This document shows positions 20,324-32,200 of a stretch of DNA of 64,000 nucleotides, piece after piece. How positions within the stretch are numbered: the stretch's first letter is position 1; each line of letters starts with the position of its first letter. Both the position numbers and the translations under genes were made by a program. The DNA lies in assembly GCA_033064195.1 (NCBI GenBank), contig JARBJD010000324.1, forward strand, positions 16,194 to 80,193. The letters run 5' to 3'. This DNA comes from Blattamonas nauphoetae. Lineage: Eukaryota > Preaxostyla > Oxymonadida. The notes beneath the pieces were generated by a model, which saw only the letters and a program-made list of their open reading frames with translations, ran no database searches and was not told where the DNA came from.

Positions 20324-21328
20324 GAAAAACGTGTCTTCCAACTGTGTCTGCGATAGATTACTCGTTGTGAGTGGAAGATTGGTTGTTTCCGACTGATTCA
20401 TAATTCCTTCAGAAGGGCGACAGTACGCTGATGGGTCATTGGGAAGGTGGTAACTCTGATTTTGGCTATCGAGAATGGAGAGAAGAGAGTGAGTAAATCC
20501 AACTCGTCTGACGGGTAAGGCGATGGGAGAGAATTGATGGCGTTCCTCTCCTTCGTAAGGTTGAAGCAATCCATCGTCTCCTTGTTCGGAGTTGTTTGGG
20601 TTTTGACACACACCCAACGGTGATTGCTGGTTGATGGAAGGAGAGGATTGTGGAGTGTTGTCTGAAGCGGCGTTTGCTGGAGGAAGACTTGATTGCTGGT
20701 TGACGATGGGAGGATGGGATGTGAATGCTTCTCTGTTGACCCCTGCTGATGGAGTGAAGAGGATTGACATCGGCGTTGTATGGAGACGCGTCGGTAGGGT
20801 CATTGGGGGAGTTGTGATTCCTGTCCCAGTGAGAACATAATTTGATTGCTCAATGTGAGGATGAGGAGGGAGTGGGAATAGGAATCCTTGAACGCTTACA
20901 ATGACAGTGTCAAACCCCACAGTTCCCATCGTGGGAGTAATTGTTGAACCCTGTTGTTCCGCAAGCGGTGGTGGTGGAGGAGTTGGCAAAGTGATGGTTG
21001 GGTTTGGTTGAGGAGAAGCAGGACGAGGAGGTGTCAGAAAGTCATTGGTGGGATTACGGCTACGGTTCTTCGATCGCGGTCGAGGAGTTGCCAAATTGGT
21101 GGTTTGCTGCGGTTGAGGAGTTGGCAGAATGCCATCGTTGACTGGTGTTGGGAGGAGACCATTGTCATCTGAATTCCGATACATGGACAGGATGGGATCG
21201 GTGTCTGGAGAAACTGTTTGAGTCTGCAGCAGGTTTTGTTCAGACGCAGCTTCAAGATTTTGCTCGATAGAAGGCTCCGATGAGTTCATCGACGAAACTG
21301 AAGGATGGGAGATGAATTTAATTATCAA
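20324..21328 (-). pseudogene. Family B gene B2, 5' segment
   Basis: About 335 codons of open frame. The nominal first codon is TTG; the first ATG is at about 21,286 (MNSSEPSIEQNLEAAS), just after a possible splice acceptor (CATCCTTCAG), as in B1. The sequence is very rich in Pro, Thr and Gln (LPTPVNDGILPTPQPQQTT, LPTPPPPPLAEQQ). It carries the shared module (SPLGVCQNPNNSEQGDDG, LLQPYEGEE) and ends SQTQLEDTFF at the insertion site. It was presumably a secreted or surface-associated disordered protein before two transposons split it. All three segments remain in one frame, so the insertions are recent or the gene is still under some constraint. Confidence 0.65.
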
Positions 21329-21959
21329 AAAAATGAGTCAAAAATTGAACATACCAAAACAAATAGAAAAAGCAAAGATCTAAACCCATACTTCCCTCAT
21401 ATGATTGGTTTTGACAAGAATGTCTCCAAACGTGTCAGACAGTAGATAGCGAAGTTTATGGAGTCAGTGATGTCGTTTATGAAGCCAGAAGTCCGAAACC
21501 ACTCCGATTGGTCGATACGAAAATGCAACGAACAACGAATCCAATCGTGGGAAGAGCCCTCTAAAATACCCAGCATCATCAGAAAATGGAGGATTCTCAT
21601 GGATACTTCGCTTGGTTAACAGTTGATTGTATGCACGATTGTGGACACTGGACTCATCAGAATTGAAATTGTCGATCTGTTCTTTGTTGTCATCTGAACT
21701 GGATATTTCCGAGAGCACGATCGATTAGAATGTGGACTGTTCGCCAATTATTGCTTGTGGGAGAGAACGGGCGAATGATGATTGATTGGTCTCTCAGACA
21801 GCTCTCACATCTCGTCAACATCAACTCGTCAGCAATTTGTGAGATTTACCAACTGATCAGCTCTACGTGATTCTCCCGCACTGTCTGTTCGTGGGACATC
21901 GCATTTGTTGCTGTCCAGGTCGCTGGTGCTTGAAACTGGACGCTGTTCTGATTCGGCTT

Positions 21960-22190
21960 CTCGCCTGACTTGAGGACACGAATCTCTCAGCGATCATCCT
22001 GCCTATTTGATACACTGCTGATTTCAAGTGCTTTATTGAATATGAACAGCCCTGTCAATCCATCAGGCAGCATGCCCAACAGAAATAAGAATCGACAACA
22101 ACTCTTTGACCGATGTATCTCACCCTGCTGAAACTGTCAAGATGGTGCCGAATTGATGGACTTGACATATTGCCGTCTTTTTCACAGCAT
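21960..22190 (+). pseudogene. Relic of a beta-helix surface gene 5' end (second stub)
   Basis: Aligns with 25,400-25,570 (GCTGATTTCAAGTG, ATGAACAGCC, AATCCATCAGGC, CAAGATGGTGCCG) but the frame breaks after about 30 codons. Sister of the stub at 14,840. Confidence 0.5.
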
Positions 22191-22319
22191 CGGCTCATCG
22201 CTGACCGGTTCTGTTCGCTCGACGAACACAATCCTGTACAAATTTGTCTTATATGGATGTATTTTCATGCTTTTTCGTGTTACACAATTCATTATCTACA
22301 GATCTCGTTTCAGAAACCG

Positions 22320-23325
22320 CTAATTATCCGTGGAAGAGATGAGATAGCAAAGAAATGAGTGAGAATGGGATGATTGACTCAATCGAACAAAGGAAGGCGT
22401 TAAAACATCTGAAACGAGAGTGGAGTCCAAGTTTGCTTCAAAATCATTGATTATCTGTTTGACTGGTTCTCGAATTCTGACAGACAACGAGTGGAAATGA
22501 GTGTGGAGAGTGTTCTCCATCGCTTCGTCCGGAATATCACTCTCAAGGACAGTTGCGATCGTCTGGACATAGTTTGATTCCGTTGTCCACCAGAGCATCA
22601 CATTTCACCAACAATTCTCAATGCTGTCGAGCATTCATTGGGCGGGTTTGAGTTCGAAGAAGAACCACGAGTATGGGAGGACGATTCGATGGGACAGAGC
22701 AAAATATGCAAGGGGAACAAACAGATGACACAGGCTGACAGAGTTGTCCAGAAGGGGCACAAACACACGAGAAAGGGAGTTCGAGACAAGGTTCACATTG
22801 TGGCAGCAGGAGTGGGAAACGGGAGGGGAAACGAGATGAGTACTGTTCCGAGTATGCCGTTCCGAACCAGTAACTGTTGGAATGGTTCCTTGGTCAGGTA
22901 TTCGAGTTGGGATGTTGGGAGACGTCGGTGGATTCGACGGTTAACAGAAAGGCAAACGAACTTTGGGATGGGATATGCTGTCCGTGTCCACAAATATGTT
23001 CAGAGTCTTTCGAACAATCCTCAAATCACCATCGGGAATCAGAGAGGAGGAGCGAAAAGTCGATGCTCCATTCCCGAGCAGAGTCAACGCAACAATGTTC
23101 AAATCAATGTTCCCTTCGGTTCACATATCTGTCGAATGCTCTGGAAATCCCTTCGCTTCGCTTCTGATTTGGGAACGAGCTCGCGGAGCTTCAGAGTTGG
23201 ATGAACTTGTCAAACATCGTTCCGCGGAGCATGCACTCATCTTGTCCAGGCAGAGCATCAGGTCAATCAATTCAGAATCGAAGAAGTCTTGGCCTCCCAT
23301 CACATCACTCACGATTCAACGATAA
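22320..23325 (-). pseudogene. Family A copy A4, truncated
   Basis: Nearly identical to A3. It includes the 28-nt intron at 22,563-22,590 and the blocks IATVLESDIPDEAMENTLH and FFDSELIDLMLCLDKM. It lacks the downstream half seen in A1, and its 5' half has the same internal stop as A3, so the duplicated unit was probably already broken before it was copied. Confidence 0.5.
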
Positions 23326-23465
23326 TGATGGATGCTGTTTCGTTACAAACAAGTGATGCTGCGAATGTTGATTTTATATTTGCCTGTTCGGGGCATCTGA
23401 TCTATTAATCACAGAGTGTGCCAACAGAACGTAATTCTCAGTCAACAAATTGGAGAAAAAGGGAG

Positions 23466-24000
23466 AACAGACAGTCATGGACAAAAGTGATCGGCAGGAA
23501 AAATGACAAACTCTGGTCTGACGATTTGGGAAAGGAGTTCGATGCTGAAACGACACATGTGCGGAGGTGACATAACATCGACACGCATCGAGGTTAGTAG
23601 ACTGGTCTACAGTTCGTGGGTGAGAAATACGAACCATTCCACTGTAGACGTTTTTTTACGAATGTTTTCTTTTTCTTGCGGAGGAGGCTGAGGATCTCGC
23701 TAATTTCGGTATCAATGATCTCATCTCATCACCACCTCTCACTGTGTGAAAAATTGTCGATTGTGGTTGAGCACATATTTTTGTCACTTTTTTTCAGACC
23801 CTTCATTCTTCCGTATCTCCATCATGAAACAACTGCTCGCTCTGATTTTCTCGCCACAATGGTTTTTTTTGATGATGAAGTGTCTGACAACATAAAAACC
23901 AAATTTCACCGCTCAGTGTTTCTGGACAGGAAAACCGAGAACTTTTGTCCATGACTGAGAAGTCGCTCATGAAAATGAGCGATCAGACGAAGGAAATTGG
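23466..24000. other. Intergenic, nothing recognised
   Basis: Between family A copy A4 and the 3' end of B3. No conserved frame or repeat is visible. Confidence 0.45.
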
Positions 24001-24074
24001 GATTTGTTTTTATTGAGAGGGGGGAGAGGAACACCAAATGCTTCGCTTCTCTGACTCTTTCAGCCTCACACATT

Positions 24075-25066
24075 CTAACCCATCTCCTTTCGAGGACTGT
24101 TCGAGGGGTCGGGAAGAAACGAGAATAGCCAAGTGGATGAGCTGCTTTCAATATCCGACACACTGGATTGATCCATGTCCCCGTCGGGCACGGACAGATT
24201 TTGAAGAATGAGAGAACCAGGAATAGAATCTGTCCTATGGAACAAAGGTGGCGAGGAGTCTTGCACAACAATCCCCTCAATATCACGCAGTGATCTGGAT
24301 TGGCTGGGAGGTCAGCTTCTTCCAAGAGAGCGTTGTTTGAATTATTTTCATCAGACGAAGGTGTTGTGGATGAGCAAGAATCGGATGGGCTGGCATCAGT
24401 TGAGGACCGTTCTGAGTCAAAATCGTCCCATGGATCTCTGCACGGTGGCGGGGTTGGACGTGGCACGTCGTCTTCGTCTACGTTGTCGTAGCAAGTTTCT
24501 TCGGGGCCATTCGATGGATCTGCTGGCCGGCGAGGCACCGGTGCAAAGAATGGAACGTGATAATGGCCAGGAGCTGCTGGTGGATTTGCGAAGAGCTCAT
24601 CGCCTTCGGCATGCTGTCCGTGGCCCTGACTGAGTGGGCGAACAACAGTGGGACTTTCATCACGTGCTTGACCGTGTTTTTGTGGAGGAGAAGTGGCAGA
24701 GGCCTCAGGGGAACTTGGTGGTTCCGTTGACATGGAACGATCAAAAGGAGAATATCCCCTGCTCTCCGACTGTTCCATCTGGGATGGCATGGGGTCGTCG
24801 ACTTCTAGATTCAGTCCGTGGTCCTGACTGATTGGTTGAACAACAGTGGGAACTGTCAGTGCGACAGATTGTGCATGAGGCGTTTGTATGGTAGGACCTT
24901 CATCAGGTTCTTGACTGTTGTCCAGTACGGAAAATATTTCTGATGGTTGGGTTGACCTTGAATCACGACTGTTTGAATTTAAATAAAGCACAGACTGGTC
25001 CATCGGTGCTCCGAAAACGAGGAGAACACTGTGGATGAAAATAAGCTGGATTGAAAAGCAAAGCAT
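24075..25066 (-). pseudogene. Family B protein B3, signal peptide plus acidic Pro-rich body, frame-shifted near its end
   Basis: ATG 25,066 opens with a clear signal peptide (MLCFSIQLIFIHSVLLVFGA), so the protein should be exported or enter the secretory pathway. The body has FSVLDNSQEPDEGP, two diverged copies of a VVQPISQDHG/VVRPLSQGHG repeat, DEDDVPRPTPPP and a Ser/Asp-rich stretch. The frame drifts out near 24,290: the conserved C-terminus (DGDMDQSSVSDIESSS and a SNSPRKEMG end at 24,075) is in another frame, whereas in B2 it is in frame. One missing or extra base is therefore likely. No domain is known to me; the acidic, disordered nature suggests a surface coat or matrix role, but that is a guess. 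Confidence 0.6.
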
Positions 25067-25090
25067 TTGGCTTCAGATTTATTTTTTTTC

Positions 25091-25250
25091 CTAGCCCATA
25101 CTACCTCCATGACAATGCTGGTTCATGGATAATCGATCAACCCGCTCCGAAGGAGCCTATTTTCCCTTGTATTTCACAGAAATGTTCAGCACGACTGTTA
25201 TATGTCACTGAAATGGAATTGATGACTCTGATGACTTTTTCAACACTTTG
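25091..25250. repeat. Conserved upstream block of family B genes (copy 2)
   Basis: Counterpart of 13,712-13,876, directly upstream of B3 and shortly before the start of the divergent surface gene at 25.3 kb. Confidence 0.55.
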
Positions 25251-25255
25251 TTGGA

Positions 25256-26290
25256 TTGGTGACTCGTTCAGCTCGGCGTGATTTCACCTCACTGTCTGTT
25301 CGTGGGATATCGCTTTGGTTGCGAAACAGCTCGCTGGTGTTGGGAATCGGACCGCTGTTCTCGTTCGACTTCTCACCGGGCTTAGACGCACGACTCCCTC
25401 AACCATCTTCCTGCCAGTTCGACACACTGCTGATTCCAAGTCTTTTGGTGAATATGAGCAGCCCCGGAAATCCATCTGGCCTCACGGCCAGCCGAAATAC
25501 AAATGGTCAACAAATCATTGGCTGTGTCGTCTCCCATTGCACAAACCACCAAGATGGCACCGCAATGCTGAATCTCAACTCCCCCGGCGCTTTCACTTGC
25601 GTTAATTCCTCTTTTTCACACAGTTCAATCGAGACCACTTCTGAGGAAGCCCCAACCGACCGAGCACTCACTCAGGGCGACCAAATTGAGAATCCCAACA
25701 CTTCCCCGATCATCTTCACCCGCTGCACGTTCTCCCACATGAATAGCACGTCCAACGGAGCTGCAATTTGTATTCACAACTACAAGTCGCTCTTCTCGAT
25801 CAACGATTGTCACTTCTTCCACTGCATCAGCACAGCCAAGTGGGGCGGAGGGGCAGTTCGGCATTATGCAGACACAGACTGGATCTCTGACTTCACAATG
25901 ACTGAATTGTCGTTCTTGGAATGCAATGCCAGCTGCGGAGTGGATGCAGCTGGAGGCAGTCTCTCGGTGTCCATGAAGCACTGGTGCACCATCACCTCGT
26001 CCATCTTCCGATCCAGCCACGCAACTGGACGCGGTGGAGGCTGTCTCTTAGGACACTGTGGCGTGAATATCACAAATTGTGTGTTTGAGCGATGTGTGAC
26101 GAGTCGGAATGGAGGCGCCATCAGAATGAACGAGCTCTGGAGCCTCTGCTGCAAAAACACAGCCTTCCGCGGGTGTTGGAACACCGGGCCGTTCCCAGGG
26201 TCGAAGGACGTGGCAATCGATGTCTGGACAAATCAGAAGATTGGGAAAGCCAACTTCCCAGGGTGTGATTCAACATCGGGGTCACCAAAT
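25256..26290 (+). pseudogene. Beta-helix surface protein, 5' half of a split gene
   Basis: The nominal first codon is TTG; an ATG lies at 25,454 (MSSPGNPSGLTASRN). The frame encodes a right-handed beta-helix domain with rungs such as IGCVVSHCTNHQDGTAML, FTCVNSSFSHSS, IIFTRCTFSHMNS, GGGCLLGHCGVNITNC and CVTSRNGGAIRMN. It stops being family-like right after SGSPNVF, the point that corresponds to SGAPNVYFQ in the homologue at 1-1,502. From there the frame runs into an inverted-repeat element (TRAPLMTRYGVINYKNK). The missing C-terminal half, with the membrane anchor, is found at 30,860-32,200 in the same orientation. The two halves together would make one type I surface protein. Confidence 0.65.
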
Positions 26291-26646
26291 GTTTTTACAG
26301 AAACCAGGGCTCCTCTCATGACGAGATATGGTGTGATCAATTATAAGAATAAGTTATTAATGGGTAGGCCTGTAAGAATGAACATTCAAATGAAATCTTT
26401 CTCGGTCGTGAACCGAGAAACAAATCAAGAGTAAAGAGAGAAGTGTAGGAACTTGTACGAGTTCTCTCTTTGAGTTCAAGAGGCTCTCCCATAATATTCC
26501 CAGTTGCCACCTCTCGGTGAGCACCTGGTTCTGGTCAAAGACCGGGAGAAGGAGCAAAAAGGCAAAAGAAACTCCAATTCCCATTGGAGAAGAAAACCTG
26601 TGGGTGTGGCAGACTATTAGATGAGAGGAGCCCTGGTTTCTGTAAA

Positions 26647-26702
26647 AGGACCGCCCTTCCAGTAGGTCCATTACGAAACCTGGGGCTCCTCTCATGACGA
26701 GA
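26647..26702. repeat. 55-bp inverted repeat, left copy
   Basis: Inverse of 30,748-30,801: GGACCGCCCTTCCAGTAGGT through to CTCATGACGAGA. The two copies are 4.05 kb apart. Confidence 0.8.
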
Positions 26703-26959
26703 CTTGAAAGGACCAAAAAAGGGATGAATAAGGAAGAAAACAAGCCTGAAGTCTCAACTGATAGCGGTGATGGCGAAGGCAGGCCGTGACCAGCGACAAG
26801 CTGCTGCCACCAAACAGAATAGAACAAGGTTGAGTGAGTTTGGAGCGCAAGACCATTCGGTGACCAGCCGAAGTGCTCACTCACTCATGTCTTCTTGTCT
26901 CTCCCCCACTTGTCATGATGAACATCCGATTGCTTCGACCCTTCGAAGACAAGATCGGT

Positions 26960-29763
26960 GTCCGAACTGAAGATGCCGGCTCCTTCAGACACGATACTCC
27001 GACTCCACACTAAACGTTCCGGTCTGCCTGAAAGACGGGACAGTTGTGAATAATGCTTGCGGCGAGGTGACAGAGAGTGCAAAGGATGACCCTTCGTGTG
27101 AGTGTGACGAACTCAATGTGGCAATGTCTTCGGATAGAAGAAGGTTGTGCCCGGAATAGACTGCTTCCCCCTTCACCACCCTCGATCGGGCAACTTCGGA
27201 GAGTACCTCGCCTCCAGTACCTGCAGTCGTGTTGGTCAACTCTATTTTGAGTTCTTCGCTCTCGAAGTCATTCGGTCTCTGAATCATAATCAGATGAGAA
27301 ACAGTTTTGTGAATACCCAGATCTCCCTCTAGTGAAAGACTGCCCTTTGCTCGTAGAGTGCACAATGATCATTTGATCGCGTGAGTGTCCCATATTCCAT
27401 TTGAATAACATTTGTTGCTGAATCACGAGTCATAGCAATTGACCCGATTCTGTTGTCAATACCGTTGAAGATCCAGTTAAGTTGAACGGTATCTCTCCCT
27501 TCCTGGTGACAACGGGATTCAGAGAGCTGTTGATGATGACAGCTAGCTTTGTTGTCAAAAAGATCGGAAGGGCTCCATTTACATGCACATCTTCTCCATT
27601 TTCATTCCTACCCTCGAATCCTGTCGCGATGATCGTCTGGCCACACTCTGGAAGAGGACCATCGACGAGTGAGAGAGAAGCAGACCACAATCTCGATCCT
27701 GTCGACAAGGAACCAATTCATCTATCTGTGAGAGTCCTTCAGGTCTGGTGGGTTCTCAGGGCTGAGGATGTGGTCGTGTGGGGGAAGGGCACGACCAGAA
27801 AGTGTGAGTACGACACAGTTTCGTTGGATTCGAACAAATGGAGAGACAATGTCTGCGGATAAACCGGAAACCTGAATGAAGTTCGCGAGTCAAGGCTGTC
27901 GGTGGTGAAAAGTGTTCGGATGAGAATTCATTAGTGTTGAACGATTGTGAACACAATCGACGTCTTCCCAACATCTGTGATGGAAACTATCCAGAAGATA
28001 TGAATGGAAGAGTCCTGTCTTCCTGTCAATCAGAGCGCAATACTGCGCCAATCCCAATCAGACGAGCAGTGGAGACTGGAGTTGTTGAGATGCTCGCTGT
28101 GGAGTTTCCCTCAGGAAACTGTTCGATCAATGTCACACTCATCAAATAATTCGGTGTTGAAAGTCCGTTCCGCCGAACTATATCAGGAACAACAAGGCTG
28201 ACTCACAATGACACCGTAACTATCATTCACAATGGAGTGTCTCGGTCGTAACCTTGTCTCCTTTTCGATGGTCAACTCGTTTGAGCCATCGTTGCAGTTT
28301 GAGCCTTGCATGGACATATCAAGCTCGACTATGGTTGAACCGAGGAGATCTTTGTGGTTGGGATGGATTGCAACATTCTCCATCCATTCATCGATGCTGA
28401 CCGATAATTCTCTCGCTGAGCGATGTTCCAAGCGTTTCTACTACATCGTTCTGAACAGATGTCAATGTCATCGCTGACCAATTCTGCCCAGCGGATGAAA
28501 CTCACACTGAACGTGGCGGAGCTGGTGCTGCGGACGGACCTTTCTTCAATAGCGAGTTGTCCAGGTGAAGAACCATTTCAGTTCTCAATCTCGTTTCTGT
28601 CACGGTCCATTTGACAAGTACTGCATCTGTGGCGTCGACAGTCAGGGAGGAAGATACGATAGTGAACTTAGTTTATCTGGATACATCAGCAATGATGACA
28701 GCGAGGCTATCGGTGATTGTTGTGTTCACATCAGAGTTTGTCGTTCAGGCCGTAAGAAAAAGGGATGGTCGGGGAACATCGAAGCAAGGATAGGAGACGG
28801 AGCAAATGGGATGACCAAATCGTACAGAAGTTGTCTCATTTCTCAACCGAGCTTCCTCGGGATGTGAGAGAACTAATTCGATGTTGGGTTCCGAAATTTG
28901 CCTTCTTGTTCGACAGAGTTGTCTCAGATTTGCGACATCTGTCAACACCAAACTTGGAGATGGTGAATTTCAGACTGTTGTCGAGACATACAGCCGAATC
29001 TCTGAGAGCTCGTGAGTTCGCGACAGACGATGTTATGGTCGTTGTGTCCTCTGGGAGAGAGAAGGAAGCGACACAGAGTTTGATGATCGTCAATGCCCGT
29101 CGGAGATGAATGAATGGTGGTGAAATCGCAAGTGTCGTCACCTTTCTCGACGGAGCTGTTTTGTGGTGCGGGGTAACTGACAGTGTCTTTGAAGGCAAAC
29201 GCATAAAGGAACGTAATTACATTCGTTTTCGGAATAGCAATGCGAGTTGAAGTTGTTAGGGGTCAGACTGACACCTCAGAGTCGATGATAAGCTTGCACC
29301 GAGAGCTGTTTTGTGCCGGCATACAAATCTCCAGTTTCGAACAATTCTCGATTAGAAACTCGGAGATGGTGTTTTGATGTTTATTCAGGCAGAATGCTGA
29401 CCCCAGTGATCTTGATAATCCGTGATGGAAGATGCGGCTACGACTGGTTGTAGTCCGCCTCATAGTAACAATACTCGTCAATAAGATCGTTCCCCTATAC
29501 TGGTTGAGGCATAAATGCTTAAATTTGTCAGCGAAAGAGATGTATGTTGCAATTGTTGGAATTTGAAGAGTTGTAGAAACGAGCGGCGCTGTTGTGTTCA
29601 AAACATGAGAGAACTCAAGGAAGAGGGAATATTTCAAGATGTCGATGGATAGAAGCCGATTTGTGTCCACTATTTTGGAATTTTTGAAGTTGTCGGAATT
29701 ATCGAGGGAGTCGAGATAGAGGATCCCTGTTGCGTCGACAGTGCACTCACGATGAAGTGGCAA
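26960..29763 (-). pseudogene. Decayed beta-helix surface gene
   Basis: Successive minus-strand frames (29,763-29,263; 29,204-28,836; 28,431-28,183; 27,708-27,430; 27,365-26,985) each show family-like segments: LQIPTIATYISFAD and FLIENCSKLEICMP early, LTIIKLCVASFSLPED in the middle, VHVNGALPIFLTTKLAVIIN and LSLEGDLGIHKTVSHLI towards the end. The total span, 2.8 kb, is about right for one full gene of the family. There are at least four frame breaks, so it is dead or badly assembled. It lies inside the 4.5-kb inverted-repeat block, opposite in orientation to the interrupted host gene. Confidence 0.5.
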
Positions 29764-30747
29764 CTGTAAATAGATGCTTGGGGCTCAGCTTGGAGGGTTA
29801 TTTACGGTTTGCCTTTGTTTAAATACCACTCTCCCGGAATCGATGGGACCTTGATTTTTGTGGATCTCGGCTTCGCTTATCGTGCGTTGTCATCGCTGAT
29901 TCTGTCCTCCTCTCCTTTTGAGTTTGTTCATTGCATGATGGTACTGGACTTTACCACGTCATTGTGTCGATCGAAGTCGCTGGTGAGAGGGACACATGAG
30001 TCCCACACCTCACATGATCGATATGCTGAGTTCACCCTCATAATCTTCTTACCCTGTCTGTACGGACAACTTGGATGAAAGTCCGGCTGTCTTCAGGTGA
30101 AGATAATTGAAATTGTTGAGGGTTCTTCCTCCGAAGGATCGGCAAGTTCAGACCAGTCCGACTGGAGGGATCCAGTCTGATAACATTCGCCGGTTTATCG
30201 TCCTTTCATATCGTTGATGCGTATTCCTGTCTCCTCATCGTAGGGTTGCCTCCTATTCTGTCTGTGTTCTGGACTCTGAGTCCGGTTGGTGAAGTGTGCG
30301 ATATCTTGTACAACTAACCTTCGCACCCGTGACGAACACTAATTCGACAGTAATCACCAAATCGAAAAGACACTGAGCTAATAACTACATCTGGAGTTGG
30401 TGAACGATTCGAGGATCAATCTGCTCCAACTAGGTTTCGAGTGAGCCCTTCGTTGACAAAATGTCTGGATACGAGATCCGTGAGCTACTATTGTTAACTA
30501 GCGTGTCATGGGAGTGTGGGTTTGTGGGTTGTGCTGCCAGAGAAAGGCAAATATTTGTTGACAGAAGTGAGGTCTCAATAATATGATTGACCATCAAAGG
30601 AGCATCAACTTGTTAAGGATCGATATTGGAAAGAGATATTTCCATGAGTAACGATGAGGAGATGGCATAAATGTATTTGAATGAAGAAATTGACCAGGCC
30701 TACCCATTAATAACTTATTCTTATAATTGATCACACCATATCTCGTC

Positions 30748-30801
30748 ATGAGAGGAGCCCCAGGTTTCGTAATGGACCTACTGGAAGGGCGGTCCGTTCT
30801 C
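30748..30801. repeat. 55-bp inverted repeat, right copy
   Basis: Inverse of 26,647-26,702 and contiguous with the longer inverted tip at 30,697-30,770. Confidence 0.8.
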
Positions 30802-30859
30802 GGATTGGTATTACACAACCTTCATAGCTTGGATCCCCCAAATCTCCAAAACAACACGG

Positions 30860-32200
30860 ATGACACACGTGGAGTTCGAACCGCAAGTTGTGGACGATAC
30901 TGAGTGTATGGGACTCACGATTGATACCGCACATGCTCTGCAATGTGTGATGTTTGTGCATCTCCTCCATGCGGACGGCTCTCGACTTGTTCGTGTTCCT
31001 TTTGGTGACAACGGAGTCCCTTCCACGCGAGGCAGCCTCGTCTTCCCAACACGACTCCCCACCATCGCCAACAACGAGACATTTCAGATCTATTCCGTGT
31101 CGATGCTCGGATGGAAGTGTCCGACGAACATTGTCCACGCCACAACCACCCTCGTCGCGGAAGACCAAGTTGAAATCACTCTGTTTAGACACGATCTGGA
31201 ACAAGACTTTATTAAAGAGCAGATGATATTGACACTCGAGTTAAAAGGACGAGAACTGATGTCGTATTCGGGAAGATTAAGTCTGTCTGACGGACTGAAG
31301 GAGTGGAAATCGATGAGATCCATCGAAGCGATCAATTCGACACACTGCTCAGTGTCGTTCGCAGTCGCTGAGAAAGAAACGCCAACCCACGTCGGATTGG
31401 GAAGGACGTACACACTGAAGGCGACAGAGGATGACCAACATGCGATTGTGGTGAACGACTGGATCGTGATTGAAGTTCCAACCAAAACCGCTCCACTGCC
31501 ACGTGCTGTGCTCTCGTCAATCTCCACCGATGACAGCAACGGATCTCTGCGTGTTCAACTGTTTGGCAAGAATCGTGTCTGTTCAGAGTACTCAATCACC
31601 TTCTCCACCGTTGACGACCAAATCCAGACGCACAGAAGGACGCTCACCTTCTCTTCTGTCTCAGCAACCGCACTCGAAAGTCGGGCTGTTCCGATCAGTG
31701 AAGAGGGGGCCGATTCTGTCCTTCCTGGTCGACGATACACTGTGTCCGCTGCAGTCTCGCTGGGTCAGAATCAGTCGATCGATGTGTCGGTCTCTCCTTT
31801 CAGGACACCTGTCGCCTCGTCTGCTCCACGCGATCCGAAGGCGGCGATGTGGATCGAGCTTGTTCCTGTCATCGTTGTGATGACTCTGTGCTTGGTTCTT
31901 TTCATTTTGGCGCTGAGATACTATCGATCTGGAGCCAAGCGAGTTGATGTGGATAAACCAGAAGAAGAAAGACAGGACACATCGAAAAGCGAACCTCAAC
32001 TCATCCCTGTGTTGCTCGAAACAATCGCCCACACCGACACGCGGACCATCCGCTACCACAAAGTCAAGTCACGCCAGGGTATGTCGGAACTCCGTACGCA
32101 CAGCATAACTACTCACACAAAGACGATGTGTTCGCGTGAAAACCAATCGACTTTCCTTCACACATTTTGTTCCCGGAGTACAGTTCTTTGTTCTGATTAA
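30860..32200 (+). pseudogene. Surface protein, C-terminal half with transmembrane anchor (3' half of split gene)
   Basis: A 446-codon open frame. The ATG at 30,860 is probably internal, because homologues have an N-terminal beta-helix before this region. The first ~330 residues are beta-rich, with repeats such as FSSVSATAL and YTVSAAVSLGQN resembling Ig-like or bacterial-surface-type domains. They are followed by one strong transmembrane segment (LVPVIVVMTLCLVLFILALRYY) and a charged cytoplasmic tail (DVDKPEEERQDTSKSE). The arrangement is that of a type I plasma-membrane protein with a short tail. It is separated from its likely N-terminal half (25.3-26.3 kb) by the 4.5-kb insertion. It could still be transcribed from within the insertion. 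Confidence 0.6.

Larger units (their letters stand above)
21440..23465. repeat. Segmental duplication, copy 2
   Basis: Counterpart of 13,870-16,325 (see there). The last ~1.15 kb (22,310-23,465) is nearly identical to 15,171-16,325; the first ~0.85 kb is clearly diverged. Confidence 0.8.
26301..30775. mobile_element. ~4.5-kb insertion bounded by ~70-bp inverted repeats
   Basis: The left repeat (26,303-26,374, containing GGGCTCCTCTCATGACGAGA and TGATCAATTATAAG) is present inverted at about 30,697-30,770. The block lies exactly between the two halves of the split surface gene, so it is an insertion. Near its left end, 26,612-26,703 holds two more copies of the tip in head-to-head orientation around a 23-bp segment. 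That segment is the same sequence that lies just outside the right-hand repeat (30,778-30,801). I see no transposase and no convincing target duplication. A foldback element, a composite insertion or an invertible segment are all possible. Confidence 0.5.
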
